A stretch of DNA of 64,000 bases from Oscillospiraceae bacterium HV4-5-C5C (GCA_012034405.1 JAAVLZ010000012.1:1-64000); one strand, 5' to 3'; shown: positions 1 to 10,107, counted from the stretch's first letter. Notes: generated by a model from the sequence alone, not told the origin. Translations and numbers: made by a program.

Positions 1-344
1 TGCAGCGTCTCCGGCAGCAGGGCCAGCAGTCGGTCTACCGCCGCGGTTTCCGCCGCCTGATAGGCCTCCCGCAGCTGCGGGGTGTAGTACTTGATGGGGG
101 TGGGCATATCGCCGGTAATGATCTCTCCCGCATCATGAAACAGCGCGCAGGCCATCACATGTTCCGGATCTGGCTGGGGCTCGAGCTGCGGGAAGTCGCG
201 CTGCCGCAGCAAGGCCAGGGCGTGGGCCAGTACCGCCACCTGCAGCGAATGCTCCTGCACATTTTCCGGCCAGGTGTTTTGCATCAGGCTCCAGCGGTTG
301 ATAAGGCGCATCCGACTGATCATGGCAAAAAATCCGTATGACAT
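1..344 (-). CDS. HD-domain 5'-deoxynucleotidase, YfbR-like (partial)
   Basis: The 5' end of a gene that runs off the left edge; about 114 codons are visible. The protein starts MSYGFFAMISRMRLI and shows the HD metal site in order: EHSLQ with an early His, then ALFHDAGE with the His-Asp pair, then TGDMPTPIKYY. This combination is typical of the YfbR/YfdR family, which removes phosphate from deoxynucleoside monophosphates in the cytoplasm. The start at 344 has an AGGGAGG ribosome site 8 bases upstream. It lies 14 bases after the pcrA stop, so it is probably the last or a late gene of a pcrA operon. The family is clear; the exact substrate is inferred. Confidence 0.85.
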   Translation of the reverse strand, partial: MSYGFFAMISRMRLINRWSLMQNTWPENVQEHSLQVAVLAHALALLRQRDFPQLEPQPDPEHVMACALFHDAGEIITGDMPTPIKYYTPQLREAYQAAETAAVDRLLALLPETL

Positions 345-358
345 GGCTAACTGCCTCC

Positions 359-3028
359 CTATTCTTTTGTGAGCCTGGCCTGCCGGGCCATCAGGCGTTT
401 CGTACTGCCGCTGTCAAAGCGGATCTGTAAAATAGCGTCCCCGGCTACCGGCTCCACCCGCAGCAAAACGCCCGGTCCAAATTTAGGGTGCCGGATCCGT
501 TCACCCGGCTGCAGGTCCGCCGGGGCAATACCGGCCGCGGCCGCAGGCTCAGTCATAGCCGCGGGCCCGGCCGGCGTCCGGGATGCGCCGCCAGACTGCC
601 TGGTCCGGCCAGGCTTGGTCGCGGGCTTGAACATGGACAGGCCGTAGTCGTCACCCAGCACCGCTCCGCTGCCCTTAGCCTGTCCTGGCCCCGCGGGCCC
701 GGCAGCTCCGGCACCCGCTGACGCGGCAGCTTGCGCTGGTCCGCTCCGGTCTTTTGTGGCCCCAGACCAGTCTGAATCAGTCTGATACGACTGACCGGAG
801 CCGCCGGAGCGGTAAGCCTGGCCGCTTGGCCGCGGCTGACTGAAGGGGTCAGTGGCCCCGCCGATTTCCTGCAAAAACTCCGTCGGGATCTCCGTGACAA
901 AACGGGAGACCGGGTTGGACTGGGTCTGCCCGTAAAGGATGCGGCTGCGCGCGGTCGTAATGTATAATTTTTCTTTAGCCCGGGTTATGGCCACATACGC
1001 CAGCCGCCGTTCTTCCTCCAGCTGAGCTTCATCTCCGATGCTGCGGTAACCCGGGAATATGCCTTCTTCCGCGCAGACCAAAAACACAACCTTGTATTCC
1101 AGGCCCTTGGCCGAGTGAATGGTCATCAGGCGGACAAAATCCTGCTCTGACTCATCCAGATCCATCGATGAATATAGCGAAGCCCGCTCCAAAAAAGCAT
1201 CCAGATACTCACTTAAGCTGAGCTTTTCGCTGACCGCCGCCGCGGGGGCATCGTCCGGGGTATCCAGGCCCTGGAGACTGGCCTCATCCTCTGCCGCGGC
1301 AGATAGCAGCCAGTCACCGGCCTGGTTTACCGCCTGTTCGGCCTCCGGAGGCAGATAGGTATTGGTAAACTCCTGGGCATCCGTCAGCAGCTCCTTGAGG
1401 TTTTCAATCCGGTCTACCGTCAGGTCCTTGCCTTTTTCCTGCTGCTCCAGGATATCCTGCATCAGCCCGCTCTCATTTTCAACGTACTCTACAAACTCAG
1501 CCAGACTCATATCCGCCGCGGCCAGCCGGCGGCGCAGCTTGAAAATCAGCCCGGCAAAGGCCTGGAGCCGGGCCGCGGCCCGGCCCAGATCACTGTAATG
1601 GCCAGCTTCAGCCGACAGATCCAGCAGGCTCAGCCCCTGGCTGGCCGCCAGCTCCCTGAGCCGGCTCAGGGTCACCTCACCCAGTCCCCTGCGCGGCGTA
1701 TTGATGACCCGTTCAAAAGACAGGTCATCCTTGGGCAAGGCCACCAGTCGCAGATAAGCCAGCACATCCTTGATCTCCTTGCGGTCATAAAAGCGAAGCC
1801 CGCCATAGATCCGGTAAGGAATGCCAAACTCTCTCAGTCCGCTTTCAATATTGCGCGACAGGGCATTAGCCCGATACAGCACCGCAAAATCGCCAAAGCT
1901 GCAGTTCTTCTTTTTAACCCGCCGGCTGATCTCCTCCGCGATGTAGCGCGCTTCTTCCATATGATTGGCCGCGTGAAACAAGGTGATCGCTTCGCCCTGA
2001 TCCAGCGCCGTCCACAAGTGCTTGGCCTTGCGGTCCTGATTATGCGCAATCACCGCGTTAGCCGCGCCCAGCACCATTTTGGTGGAACGATAATTTTGCT
2101 CCAGTTTGATCACCCGCGCGTCCGGGTAGTCCTTTTCAAAATCCAGGATGTTCTGGATATCCGCCCCGCGGAACGAGTAAATAGACTGATCATCATCCCC
2201 CACCACGCAGAGATTATGGTGAGAGGCAGCCAGAAATTTGACAATCTGATACTGGGCCCCGTTGGTATCCTGATACTCGTCGACCATGATGTAGCGGAAG
2301 CGCTGCTGGTACTGCGCCAGCACGTCTTTATGTTCCGCAAACAACGTAACCGTGTTAAACAGGATATCGTCAAAATCCATGGCATCATTTGCCTGCAGCC
2401 GCCGCTGGTAAGTCTGATAGACCTTGGCGATGGTGGTGGCGCGGTAGTCATGACCTGCGGTCCGGACGTAAATCTCCGGCCCGCGCAGGGCGTTTTTGGC
2501 CGCGGAGATTGCCGCCTTGACACTATTGGGGCTGAAGCTTTTTTCATCAATATTCAGCTCTTTCATGCAGGTCTTTATGGCCGCGGTCTGATCATCAGAG
2601 TCCACAATGGCGTAGTGTTTGGAGTAACCCAGTAAATCCGCATGCTGGCGAAGGATACGGGCAAACATGGAATGGAAGGTGCCGATCCACATGCTGCGCG
2701 CCGTATCCCCTACCAGGCCCGCCGCCCGCTCCTTCATTTCATTGGCGGCCTTATTGGTAAACGTGATGGCCAGGATAGCATAGGGAGACACCCGTCTGAC
2801 CTGGATCAGATAAGCCAGCCGGTTGGTGATGACCCGGGTCTTGCCGGAACCCGCGCCGGCTAATATCAGCAAGGGGCCGCTGTCATGCATCACCGCTTCC
2901 CTCTGCTGGGGGTTCAGTCCCTCCAGTAAAGCGGACGGGGACAGACTCCGCTGCTCCTTCCTGTCTCCGGTATTGGCGGCAGCCCATAATGGGGCTGCCG
3001 GTGCGTTTGCGGATGGTTCCTGACTCAT
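359..3028 (-). CDS. pcrA: ATP-dependent DNA helicase PcrA/UvrD
   Basis: An 889-residue superfamily 1A 3'-5' helicase acting in nucleotide excision repair, plasmid replication and removal of recombination intermediates. Visible motifs in order: Walker A GAGSGKT near residue 57, TFTNKAA, the Walker B/II motif DEYQDTN, VGDDDQSIYSFRGA (motif III), QNYRST (IV), TIHSAKGLEY (V) and VAITRAKE (VI). An acidic and Gly/Ala/Ser-rich linker of about 110 residues precedes a C-terminal tudor-like module (GERIRHPKFGPG), the part known in PcrA to contact RNA polymerase. The length is above the usual 730-780 because of this linker and an N-terminal tail of about 30 residues. The start has a strong AAAGGAGAGG site. 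The HD nucleotidase follows closely. Confidence 0.97.
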   Translation of the reverse strand: MSQEPSANAPAAPLWAAANTGDRKEQRSLSPSALLEGLNPQQREAVMHDSGPLLILAGAGSGKTRVITNRLAYLIQVRRVSPYAILAITFTNKAANEMKERAAGLVGDTARSMWIGTFHSMFARILRQHADLLGYSKHYAIVDSDDQTAAIKTCMKELNIDEKSFSPNSVKAAISAAKNALRGPEIYVRTAGHDYRATTIAKVYQTYQRRLQANDAMDFDDILFNTVTLFAEHKDVLAQYQQRFRYIMVDEYQDTNGAQYQIVKFLAASHHNLCVVGDDDQSIYSFRGADIQNILDFEKDYPDARVIKLEQNYRSTKMVLGAANAVIAHNQDRKAKHLWTALDQGEAITLFHAANHMEEARYIAEEISRRVKKKNCSFGDFAVLYRANALSRNIESGLREFGIPYRIYGGLRFYDRKEIKDVLAYLRLVALPKDDLSFERVINTPRRGLGEVTLSRLRELAASQGLSLLDLSAEAGHYSDLGRAAARLQAFAGLIFKLRRRLAAADMSLAEFVEYVENESGLMQDILEQQEKGKDLTVDRIENLKELLTDAQEFTNTYLPPEAEQAVNQAGDWLLSAAAEDEASLQGLDTPDDAPAAAVSEKLSLSEYLDAFLERASLYSSMDLDESEQDFVRLMTIHSAKGLEYKVVFLVCAEEGIFPGYRSIGDEAQLEEERRLAYVAITRAKEKLYITTARSRILYGQTQSNPVSRFVTEIPTEFLQEIGGATDPFSQPRPSGQAYRSGGSGQSYQTDSDWSGATKDRSGPAQAAASAGAGAAGPAGPGQAKGSGAVLGDDYGLSMFKPATKPGRTRQSGGASRTPAGPAAMTEPAAAAGIAPADLQPGERIRHPKFGPGVLLRVEPVAGDAILQIRFDSGSTKRLMARQARLTKE

Positions 3029-3106
3029 GCTGATCCTCTCCTTTTTATTTACTGCTTAGCCTGATTGATCTGGCTTATAGCGCCCGGTGCCGGCCGCGGG
3101 TGCGGA

Positions 3107-3143
3107 ACAAAAGCGGCCCTCCGGAGTTTGCCCGGAGGGCCGC
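3107..3143 (-). terminator. Rho-independent terminator after hpf
   Basis: A perfect 12-bp stem (GCGGCCCTCCGG at 3113-3124 with its complement at 3132-3143) and a 7-base loop, followed on the minus strand by TTTTGT. It lies between the hpf stop and the pcrA start, so it separates these two transcription units. Confidence 0.9.
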
Positions 3144-3203
3144 CTGCTTAGCTAAATGCGGCCTGTGAGTTCAGGCTTTGGGCTTGGCGCCCGCAATACC
3201 GGA

Positions 3204-3740
3204 TTAATAAACCGGCTCTATAATACCGTAGTTATGATCCCGGCGTTTGTAAACGACACAGACTTTACCGGTATCCGCCGAGAGGAACAAATGGAAGCTA
3301 TGTCCCAGCATATCCATCTGCAGGCAGGCTTCCTCCTCCGTCATGGGGGTCAGTTCAAATTGTTTGCGGCGCAGGATCCCAAATTCATCCTCATCTTCCT
3401 CAGTTTCTTCCGGCTCATACTTAAGCGATTCCTGCAGGTAGGCATAGTCATGAATATCCTTGGCCAGACGGGTTTTATGTTTACGGACCTGACGTTCCAG
3501 AACTTCAACCGCGTCATCAGTCGCAGTCAAAACGTCCTCCGCCATGGTCTCCGCTCTCAGATAACGATTATTCAGCTTCATGGTTATTTCCACACAAATC
3601 TGGTCGCCTTCAGGTCTCAGTTTAACCGATGCGTGCGCGCTGTCACCAAAATAGCGGTCAAACTTTTTCAGTTTACGAAGGACTTTCTCCTTGGTCTGAT
3701 CACTGACCTTTAAGCCTTTTCCTGTAATGTTGATCTCCAT
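3204..3740 (-). CDS. hpf: Ribosome hibernation promoting factor, long form
   Basis: A 178-residue protein beginning MEINITGKGLKVSD, with an N-terminal beta-alpha-beta S30AE/RaiA domain (about residues 1-100) that binds the decoding centre of idle ribosomes. A short charged linker (EPEETEEDEDEF) follows, then the C-terminal dimerisation domain with the EEACLQMDMLGHSFHLF and YKRRDHNYGIIEP motifs. Long-form HPF pairs two 70S ribosomes tail to tail as 100S particles during stationary phase. The start at 3740 is chosen because the family begins exactly here and an AGGAAAGGAG site precedes it. The reading frame stays open for 31 more codons upstream, but these have no homologous look. It is followed by its own terminator. 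Confidence 0.95.
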   Translation of the reverse strand: MEINITGKGLKVSDQTKEKVLRKLKKFDRYFGDSAHASVKLRPEGDQICVEITMKLNNRYLRAETMAEDVLTATDDAVEVLERQVRKHKTRLAKDIHDYAYLQESLKYEPEETEEDEDEFGILRRKQFELTPMTEEEACLQMDMLGHSFHLFLSADTGKVCVVYKRRDHNYGIIEPVY

Positions 3741-3856
3741 ATAGCGGCTCCTTTCCTCTGTTTCCTCAAAGGGAAACGGTCCTGAATGTTCCGCCTGATC
3801 AGGATACCGGCCGGCGCCGGCGGCGACAGCCATGGTATGTTGATCTGCTGCTTATT

Positions 3857-3862
3857 ATTATA
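3857..3862 (-). promoter_or_regulatory. Possible -10 box for hpf
   Basis: A perfect TATAAT on the minus strand, giving a leader of about 110 bases before the hpf start. No convincing -35 lies at 16-18 bases; the nearest is TGGCAG. It may belong to an alternative sigma factor or need an activator. Confidence 0.4.
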
Positions 3863-4042
3863 CAGGAGTCACCGCGCTCCTGCCATACACCCTGGTACCG
3901 GATCCTGAGCTTGCGGCGCGGTAGCAGCAACGGTGAACACCCCGCCGGTGTACGCCTTGTTTACGTTTTCCGGGGTTGTACTGACCTGGCCGCGGCAGGA
4001 AGCCGGAGAGCCCCCCGGCAGAAAAACGCCGGCTGATAAAGA

Positions 4043-4089
4043 AAAGCCGTCCTGACACCAGACACCAGGTCCGGTAACAGAACAGCTTT
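4043..4089 (-). terminator. Probable terminator after gap
   Basis: On the minus strand AAAGCTGTTCTG (4078-4089) pairs over 12 positions, with G-U pairs, with CAGGACGGCTTT (4043-4054), followed by TCTTT. The loop is long (23 bases). It lies about 100 bases downstream of the gap stop. Confidence 0.6.
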
Positions 4090-4188
4090 AAACATCTGAA
4101 GCGGCTTAAGTCAGCTCCGGTATATCCCGCGGCGGCTCAGCCCCTTGCGGACGGATCCTCCGGAGAGTCGGAGTCAAAGCAGGTCAGC

Positions 4189-5307
<1,119 letters not shown>

Positions 5308-5329
5308 TTACGCTCACACGTACAGTTCA

Positions 5330-5357
5330 ATTATACCTTTATCCCTTATGAATGCAA
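5330..5357 (-). promoter_or_regulatory. Sigma-A promoter of gap
   Basis: Minus strand: -35 TTGCAT (5352-5357), 16-base spacer, perfect -10 TATAAT (5330-5335). Leader of about 65 bases to the gap start. Confidence 0.75.
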
Positions 5358-5565
5358 CTGAAATTGCAGCTCCGGGCATGGTTTCAGCTATAGCAAACGA
5401 CCGGAACAAGGCCCTGCCGCTCAGCCCCCGGGCTCAAAACCCGCGGCGGGTTGAGCTGATGGTCAACAGGAGCCCGTCTGGGCTCAAATTTGCCCGGCTT
5501 CCAGAGCCCGGAGCCGCCTGGCCGCCAGCAGGACCCATTGCGGCCGGGGTTTCTGCAGCCAGGCA

Positions 5566-5595
5566 TTGACAAGGGATTCTATTGCTCGTTAGGAT
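5566..5595 (+). promoter_or_regulatory. Promoter of the sugar isomerase gene
   Basis: Perfect -35 TTGACA (5566-5571), an 18-base spacer and -10 TAGGAT (5590-5595), giving a leader of about 70 bases. Confidence 0.65.
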
Positions 5596-5673
5596 AGGGA
5601 TCATAAAGGCGGCCCCGTCGCGCCGCCATAAAACGGCTGAGCCTGATCACAGGCCTAACCAGGAGGTTTTACC

Positions 5674-6534
5674 ATGAGTTTATCAAAAGTTTTTCCCATC
5701 GGCGTCATGCTGGATTCATTCCGGCTGCCCTTGGAGCAAGCCCTGGAGCAGGCCTGCGCGGTCGGCGCGGAAGGACTGCAGGTTTATGCTATTTCCGGTG
5801 AGATGGCACCTGAAAATTGCGGAGCCAGCCAGCGGCAGCACTTTATTAACCGCTGCGCTGAGTTGAATCTGACCATCGCCGCGCTCTGCGGTGATATCGG
5901 TGGGTTTTCTGACCCGCAGCGGAATCCGGAACAGATCAGTCGCAGCTTTAAGATTCTGGAGCTGGCAGCGGATCTGGGCTGCCCGGTTGTCACCACTCAC
6001 ATTGGTGTGATTCCTGAGGATCATGATCATCCCCGTTTCAAGGTATATCATGAGGCCTGTGAGCAGCTGGGACGCCGGGCGGAAGCGCTGGGGGTTCACT
6101 TTGCGGTTGAAACCGGTCCTGAAACCGCCGCGACGCTCAAGTCATTTCTGGACAGCCTGGACACCCGCTTTGTGGGCGTCAATTATGATCCGGCCAACCT
6201 GGTTATGGTGACGGGAGATGATCCTGTAAAAGGCGTGACTACGCTGAAGGACTATATTGTCCATACCCATGCCAAAGATGGCCGCAAGCTGAGGGAATCA
6301 GATCCTGAGGTCATTTATCTGGGCAAGCCTGATGATAATCCCATCATTACCGCGGATCAATATTTTGAAGAACTGCCTTTGGGACAGGGCCAGGTGGACT
6401 GGCCCCGGTATCTGGCTGCGCTCGACGCCGCCGGTTATCACGGGTTTCTGACCATTGAGCGGGAGGTAGGCAATCAGCCGGCTAAGGACATAGCAGAAGC
6501 GGTCAGTTTCCTGAAAAAGGCCATGGCGGAGTAA
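5674..6534 (+). CDS. Sugar phosphate isomerase/epimerase (xylose isomerase-like TIM barrel)
   Basis: A 286-residue AP-endonuclease-family-2 TIM barrel. The metal and substrate residues expected for the family are visible: Glu in VETGPE, Asp in NYDPANL, His in HTHAKDG and Glu near the end in TIEREVG; TTHIGVIP marks the middle strand. Such proteins isomerise or epimerise sugars or inositol derivatives, or act as lyases; the sequence does not decide the substrate. The start at 5674 has AGGAGG 8 bases upstream. The gene stands alone with its own promoter and a strong bidirectional terminator, so neighbours give no pathway clue. Confidence 0.85.
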   Translation: MSLSKVFPIGVMLDSFRLPLEQALEQACAVGAEGLQVYAISGEMAPENCGASQRQHFINRCAELNLTIAALCGDIGGFSDPQRNPEQISRSFKILELAADLGCPVVTTHIGVIPEDHDHPRFKVYHEACEQLGRRAEALGVHFAVETGPETAATLKSFLDSLDTRFVGVNYDPANLVMVTGDDPVKGVTTLKDYIVHTHAKDGRKLRESDPEVIYLGKPDDNPIITADQYFEELPLGQGQVDWPRYLAALDAAGYHGFLTIEREVGNQPAKDIAEAVSFLKKAMAE

Positions 6535-6605
6535 AGCCAATCTGAAGCCCTGGGACAATCAAGGCCCGGGGGCAGGATGACCACCCGGGCAGCGCAAGAT
6601 TAACC

Positions 6606-6650
6606 AAAACAGCGGAGCAAGGCTAGACTGAAGCCTTGCTCCGCTGTTTT
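6606..6650. terminator. Bidirectional terminator
   Basis: A perfect 18-bp stem (6606-6623 with 6633-6650) starting AAAACAGCGGAG, with a 9-base loop. A-run and T-run flank both sides, so it can end both the plus-strand isomerase and the minus-strand acyl-CoA synthetase transcripts. Confidence 0.93.
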
Positions 6651-6697
6651 AGCGTCAGGGGTACTGGGCCCCTGTTGTCAGAGGCCTGACCGGTCCA

Positions 6698-8368
6698 TCA
6701 GCGCCTGGCTTCACCCCGGATCACATTGCGGCGGACTTTGCCGCTGATCGTCTTGGGCAGTTCTGTTACAAACTCGATTTCTCTGGGATACTTGTACGGC
6801 GCCGTGGTCTGCTTGACAAAGGTCTTGATATCACGGGCCAGCTCGTCACTGGCGCTAAAGCCCCGGGCCAGGACAATGGAGGCTTTAATCACCTGGCCGC
6901 GGATCGGGTCCGGCGCGCCGGTCACCGCGCACTCCAAAACAGCCTCATGCTCCATCAGGATGCTTTCTACTTCAAAGGGGCTGATCTTGTAGCCTGAGCT
7001 CTTGATCATGTCATCTGTCCGGCCAATATACCAAACGTAGCCGGCCTCATCCTGCCGCGCCAGATCATGCGTGTGATAGATCCCGTCATGCCAGAACTCC
7101 GCGGTCAGCTGCGGGTCATTATAGTACCCCTTAAACATGCCGACGCGTTCCTCCGGGCCGCCGTCTTCCGGCGCCAGCAGGCAGATCTCACCGGCTTCTC
7201 CGGATTTGACCGGCTGGCCGTCCGGATCCAGCAGCCGCACCCTATACAAGGGCGAAGGCCGGCCCATGGCGCCAGGTCGGCTGTCCATCCACCAGAAGGT
7301 CGCGATGGTCAAAGTCGTTTCAGTCTGCCCAAAGCCCTCTTTCATATCCAGTCCGGTGGCCTTTTTCCATTGCGCAAACACCTCCGGATGCAAGGCCTCA
7401 CCTGCTACTGTGCAGTGCTCCAGGGAACTGAGGTCATAGGATGCCGGTTTTTCATGGATCAGGAATCGGTAGATGGTTGGCGGCGCGCAAAAGGTCGTGA
7501 TGTGAGCCGCGGCCATATGCTGCAGCAAATCAGCCGGATCAAAGCGGTCAAAGTCGTAAACGTAAATACCGGCTTCCATCAGCCATTGCCCATATAGTTT
7601 GCCCCACATGGATTTGGCCCAGCCGGTCTCGGAAACGGTCAGGTGGAGGCCATCGGGATTGACCTTCTGCCAGTAACGCGCGGTCACAATGTGGGCCAGC
7701 GGGTAGCGGAAGTTATGCGCCACCATTTTGGCCAGACCGGTCGTGCCGCTGGTAAAGTAAATCAGCATGGTGTCGTCATCGCAAGGATAGTCCGCACCGG
7801 CAGGTTGGTTAAAAGGAACCGGGGCCTGGCTCAGGCCCCGGTCAAAGTCCATCCAGCCATGGCGGCAGCCGTTTACGGCAATCCTGACCTTCAGGGCCGC
7901 ATAGCCTTCTGCTGCAGCATCAGCTTGCTCACCCACACCGTCCTCCATAGTCGCTATGATGGCGCTGATCCCCGCCAGGTCAAAGCGGTAGCGGATATCA
8001 AAGGCTTTCAGCTGATTGGTGGCGGGGACCGCAATGGCCCCGATTTTATGCAGGCCCAGGATGGCAAACCAGAATTGATAGTGACGTTTTAAAATCAGCA
8101 TCACCCGGTCACCTTTCCGGATACCCAGGCTTTGAAACCAGGCTGCCGCGCGGTCGCTTTGCTCACTCAGGTCTTCAAAGGTGAAGGTGTGCTGCTCCCC
8201 GGCAGGATTACACCAGTACATGGCGCGGCGTCCCGGTTCCTCCCGGGCCAGGCGGTCAATGCAATCATAGGCAAAGTTAAACCGGCTCACCGGTTTTATG
8301 GCAAATTGCTGGGGAATCCCCCTGGCATCCAGGACTTCATCCAGATAGTCCTTATATAAATCAATCAC
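6698..8368 (-). CDS. AMP-dependent acyl-CoA synthetase (medium-chain/acetyl-CoA synthetase type)
   Basis: A 556-residue ANL-superfamily enzyme that activates a carboxylic acid with ATP to an acyl-AMP and transfers it to CoA. Motifs: YFTSGTTGLAKM (phosphate loop, about residue 205), GFGQTETT, YIGRTDDMIKSSGYKISPFEVES (hinge), and the C-terminal catalytic Lys in PKTISGKVRRN. The pattern, including YKYPREIEFV, fits the MACS group also found in gut Firmicutes. The acid is not deducible. Translation appears to start at GTG (8368) with AAAGGAG 10 bases upstream. A strong promoter and a palindrome upstream suggest it is regulated on its own. Confidence 0.92.
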   Translation of the reverse strand: MIDLYKDYLDEVLDARGIPQQFAIKPVSRFNFAYDCIDRLAREEPGRRAMYWCNPAGEQHTFTFEDLSEQSDRAAAWFQSLGIRKGDRVMLILKRHYQFWFAILGLHKIGAIAVPATNQLKAFDIRYRFDLAGISAIIATMEDGVGEQADAAAEGYAALKVRIAVNGCRHGWMDFDRGLSQAPVPFNQPAGADYPCDDDTMLIYFTSGTTGLAKMVAHNFRYPLAHIVTARYWQKVNPDGLHLTVSETGWAKSMWGKLYGQWLMEAGIYVYDFDRFDPADLLQHMAAAHITTFCAPPTIYRFLIHEKPASYDLSSLEHCTVAGEALHPEVFAQWKKATGLDMKEGFGQTETTLTIATFWWMDSRPGAMGRPSPLYRVRLLDPDGQPVKSGEAGEICLLAPEDGGPEERVGMFKGYYNDPQLTAEFWHDGIYHTHDLARQDEAGYVWYIGRTDDMIKSSGYKISPFEVESILMEHEAVLECAVTGAPDPIRGQVIKASIVLARGFSASDELARDIKTFVKQTTAPYKYPREIEFVTELPKTISGKVRRNVIRGEARR

Positions 8369-8439
8369 GCAGCTACGCTCCTTTGAAGCCTGCAGCCAAC
8401 CAGTTCCTGGGTCGGTCTGACGCTTTGATCTTCAATTAA

Positions 8440-8452
8440 TTTGATTATCAAA
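8440..8452. promoter_or_regulatory. Operator-like palindrome TTTGATtATCAAA
   Basis: A perfect 13-base palindrome (6-bp arms, one central base) just after the predicted transcription start of the acyl-CoA synthetase gene. A second partial copy (CTTTGATC) lies at 8423-8430. The placement suits a repressor site. No regulator gene is adjacent. Confidence 0.5.
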
Positions 8453-8462
8453 CTTATTGCTC

Positions 8463-8491
8463 ATTAAAGCATACCGCCGCCAGCCTGTCAA
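8463..8491 (-). promoter_or_regulatory. Strong promoter of the acyl-CoA synthetase gene
   Basis: Minus strand: perfect -35 TTGACA (8486-8491), 17-base spacer, -10 TTTAAT (8463-8468). Leader of about 90 bases. Confidence 0.8.
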
Positions 8492-8637
8492 ATAAACGCT
8501 GCTCAAGCCAAAGGACCCTGACGGCCGCTGACGCCGCCCGCCAATCAGGCCGCGGGCCTGAAGATAGTCACCGCGGTCCAGCGGGGTCAGTCTGGCTCTG
8601 GTGAAGCGCTGCTGAGCGTGGCTCCAGGGCGCTTGCT

Positions 8638-10107
8638 TCAGGCGTTATAGGTCCCGGCTACGGCATCGCCGCCCAGGCCGGCCCAGTCCGTGTGGAAAAA
8701 TACGCCGCGTGGCTGATCAACCCGCTCATAGGTATGCGCGCCAAAAAAGTCCCGCTGGGCCTGAATCAGGTTGGCCGGGGAAGCAGCCCGCCGGTAGCCA
8801 TCATAGTAGCTCAGCGCCGCCTGCATAGCCGGCAGCGGCAGCCCATCTGTCACGGCTGCGGCCAGAACCCGACGCCAGGCTGACTGGGACTCGGCCAGTT
8901 TTTGGCCAAAGAAGGCATCAAACAACAGGTTTTCCAGCTCCGGCTGGCGGTCATACGCTGCTTTGATCTGATCCAAAAAGGCGCTGCGGATGATACAGCC
9001 GCCACGCCACATCAGCGCGATCCCACCGTAGTTCAGGTTCCAGCCAAACTGCCGCGCAGCTTCCCGCAGCAGCACATAGCCCTGGGTGTAGGAAATCAGC
9101 TTGGAAGCATAGAGCGCCTGTTCCAGGTCCTTAATAAAGCCCTGGCGTTCTGCTTTTGTCCCCTGAAAACTCCGTTCCGGTCCGCGCAGCAATTGCGCGG
9201 CTTTCAGGCGCTCGTCTTTTTCCGCGGACAGGAAACGGGCAAAAACCGCTTCAGCAATCAAGGTCAGCGGGACACTTTGCTCCAGTGCTTCAGCGGAAGT
9301 CCATTTACCGGTTCCCTTTTGACCGGCCTTATCCAGGATCTTATCCAGCAGCAGATTACCGTCCTGGTCCCGGGTCTGCATGATCTGGGCGCTGATTTCA
9401 ATCAGATAAGAGTTCAGTTCGCCTTGATTCCAATCCGCCAGCACCTGGGCAATTCCTTCCGGGGTAAGCTGCAGATAATGCCGCAGCAGATCATAGCTTT
9501 CCGCAATCAGCTGCATATCGCCGTACTCGATCCCATTATGCACCATTTTTACAAAATGGCCGGAACCGCCCTCGCCTACCCAGTCGCAGCACGGACTGCC
9601 GTCCGGCGCTTTGGCGGCGATGGCCTGCAGCAGGGGAGCCAGCTCCGGCCAGGCATCCGCGGAACCGCCCGGCATCAGCGAGGGTCCGTTCAGCGCGCCT
9701 TCTTCTCCGCCGGACACGCCCATACCGACATAGAGCAGGCCGTTGGCTTCGGCCCGTTCCAGGCGTCTTTGGGTATCCGGGTAGTGGGAATTGCCGCCGT
9801 CAATCAGGATGTCTCCCGGCTGCAAAAAGGGCAGCAGCTGGTCCATCAGCAGATCCACCGGCCGGCCGGCTTTGACCATCATCAGGATTTTACGCGGCTG
9901 GGTCAGACTGTCCACAAAGTCCCGCACAGACAGGCAGCCGGTAAACGGCAGCCCCTTGGCGCGCCCTGACATGAAAGCCGTCACTTTATCCGTCGTACGG
10001 TTGTAGACGCTGACCCGGAAGCCGTGTCCGGCCAGATTTAAAGCCAGGTTTTCGCCCATCACGGCCAGGCCGATTACACCGATATCACTCTTTACCGCTT
10101 CACTCAT
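8638..10107 (-). CDS. gnd: 6-phosphogluconate dehydrogenase, decarboxylating
   Basis: A 489-residue enzyme of the oxidative pentose phosphate path that converts 6-phosphogluconate to ribulose 5-phosphate and CO2. The N-terminal Rossmann fold reads GVIGLAVMGENLALN, and NRTTDK after the second strand suggests NADP preference. The substrate site shows GVSGGEEGA and KMVHNGIEYGDMQ; the C-terminal helix-rich domain includes TGKWTSAEAL and LMWRGGCIIRS. The length matches the long 6PGDH class. Its start overlaps the stop of the cyclase-family gene by 4 bases, so the two are translationally coupled. Confidence 0.97.
   Translation of the reverse strand: MSEAVKSDIGVIGLAVMGENLALNLAGHGFRVSVYNRTTDKVTAFMSGRAKGLPFTGCLSVRDFVDSLTQPRKILMMVKAGRPVDLLMDQLLPFLQPGDILIDGGNSHYPDTQRRLERAEANGLLYVGMGVSGGEEGALNGPSLMPGGSADAWPELAPLLQAIAAKAPDGSPCCDWVGEGGSGHFVKMVHNGIEYGDMQLIAESYDLLRHYLQLTPEGIAQVLADWNQGELNSYLIEISAQIMQTRDQDGNLLLDKILDKAGQKGTGKWTSAEALEQSVPLTLIAEAVFARFLSAEKDERLKAAQLLRGPERSFQGTKAERQGFIKDLEQALYASKLISYTQGYVLLREAARQFGWNLNYGGIALMWRGGCIIRSAFLDQIKAAYDRQPELENLLFDAFFGQKLAESQSAWRRVLAAAVTDGLPLPAMQAALSYYDGYRRAASPANLIQAQRDFFGAHTYERVDQPRGVFFHTDWAGLGGDAVAGTYNA

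Larger units (their letters stand above)
3741..4188. other. Intergenic region between hpf and gap
   Basis: It holds the hpf leader and possible -10 box and the gap terminator. An open frame at 3858-4058 on the minus strand codes an Arg/Gly/Ser-rich 66-mer without recognisable domains and is judged non-coding. No RNA gene recognised. Confidence 0.6.

Noticed and set aside
1598-2635. Long open frame (345 codons) on the plus strand opposite pcrA
   Set aside because: It is the antisense shadow of the helicase gene; the protein has no domain and there is no ribosome site.
3858-4058. 66-codon frame between hpf and gap
   Set aside because: Arg/Gly/Ser-rich, no ribosome site, and overlaps the probable hpf promoter region.
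5348-5569. Open frames between gap and the sugar isomerase
   Set aside because: They start in the gap promoter region, lack ribosome sites and look like random GC-rich translation.
8902-9969. 355-codon plus-strand frame opposite gnd
   Set aside because: Antisense of a clear gnd gene; Gln/Arg-rich composition typical of shadows.
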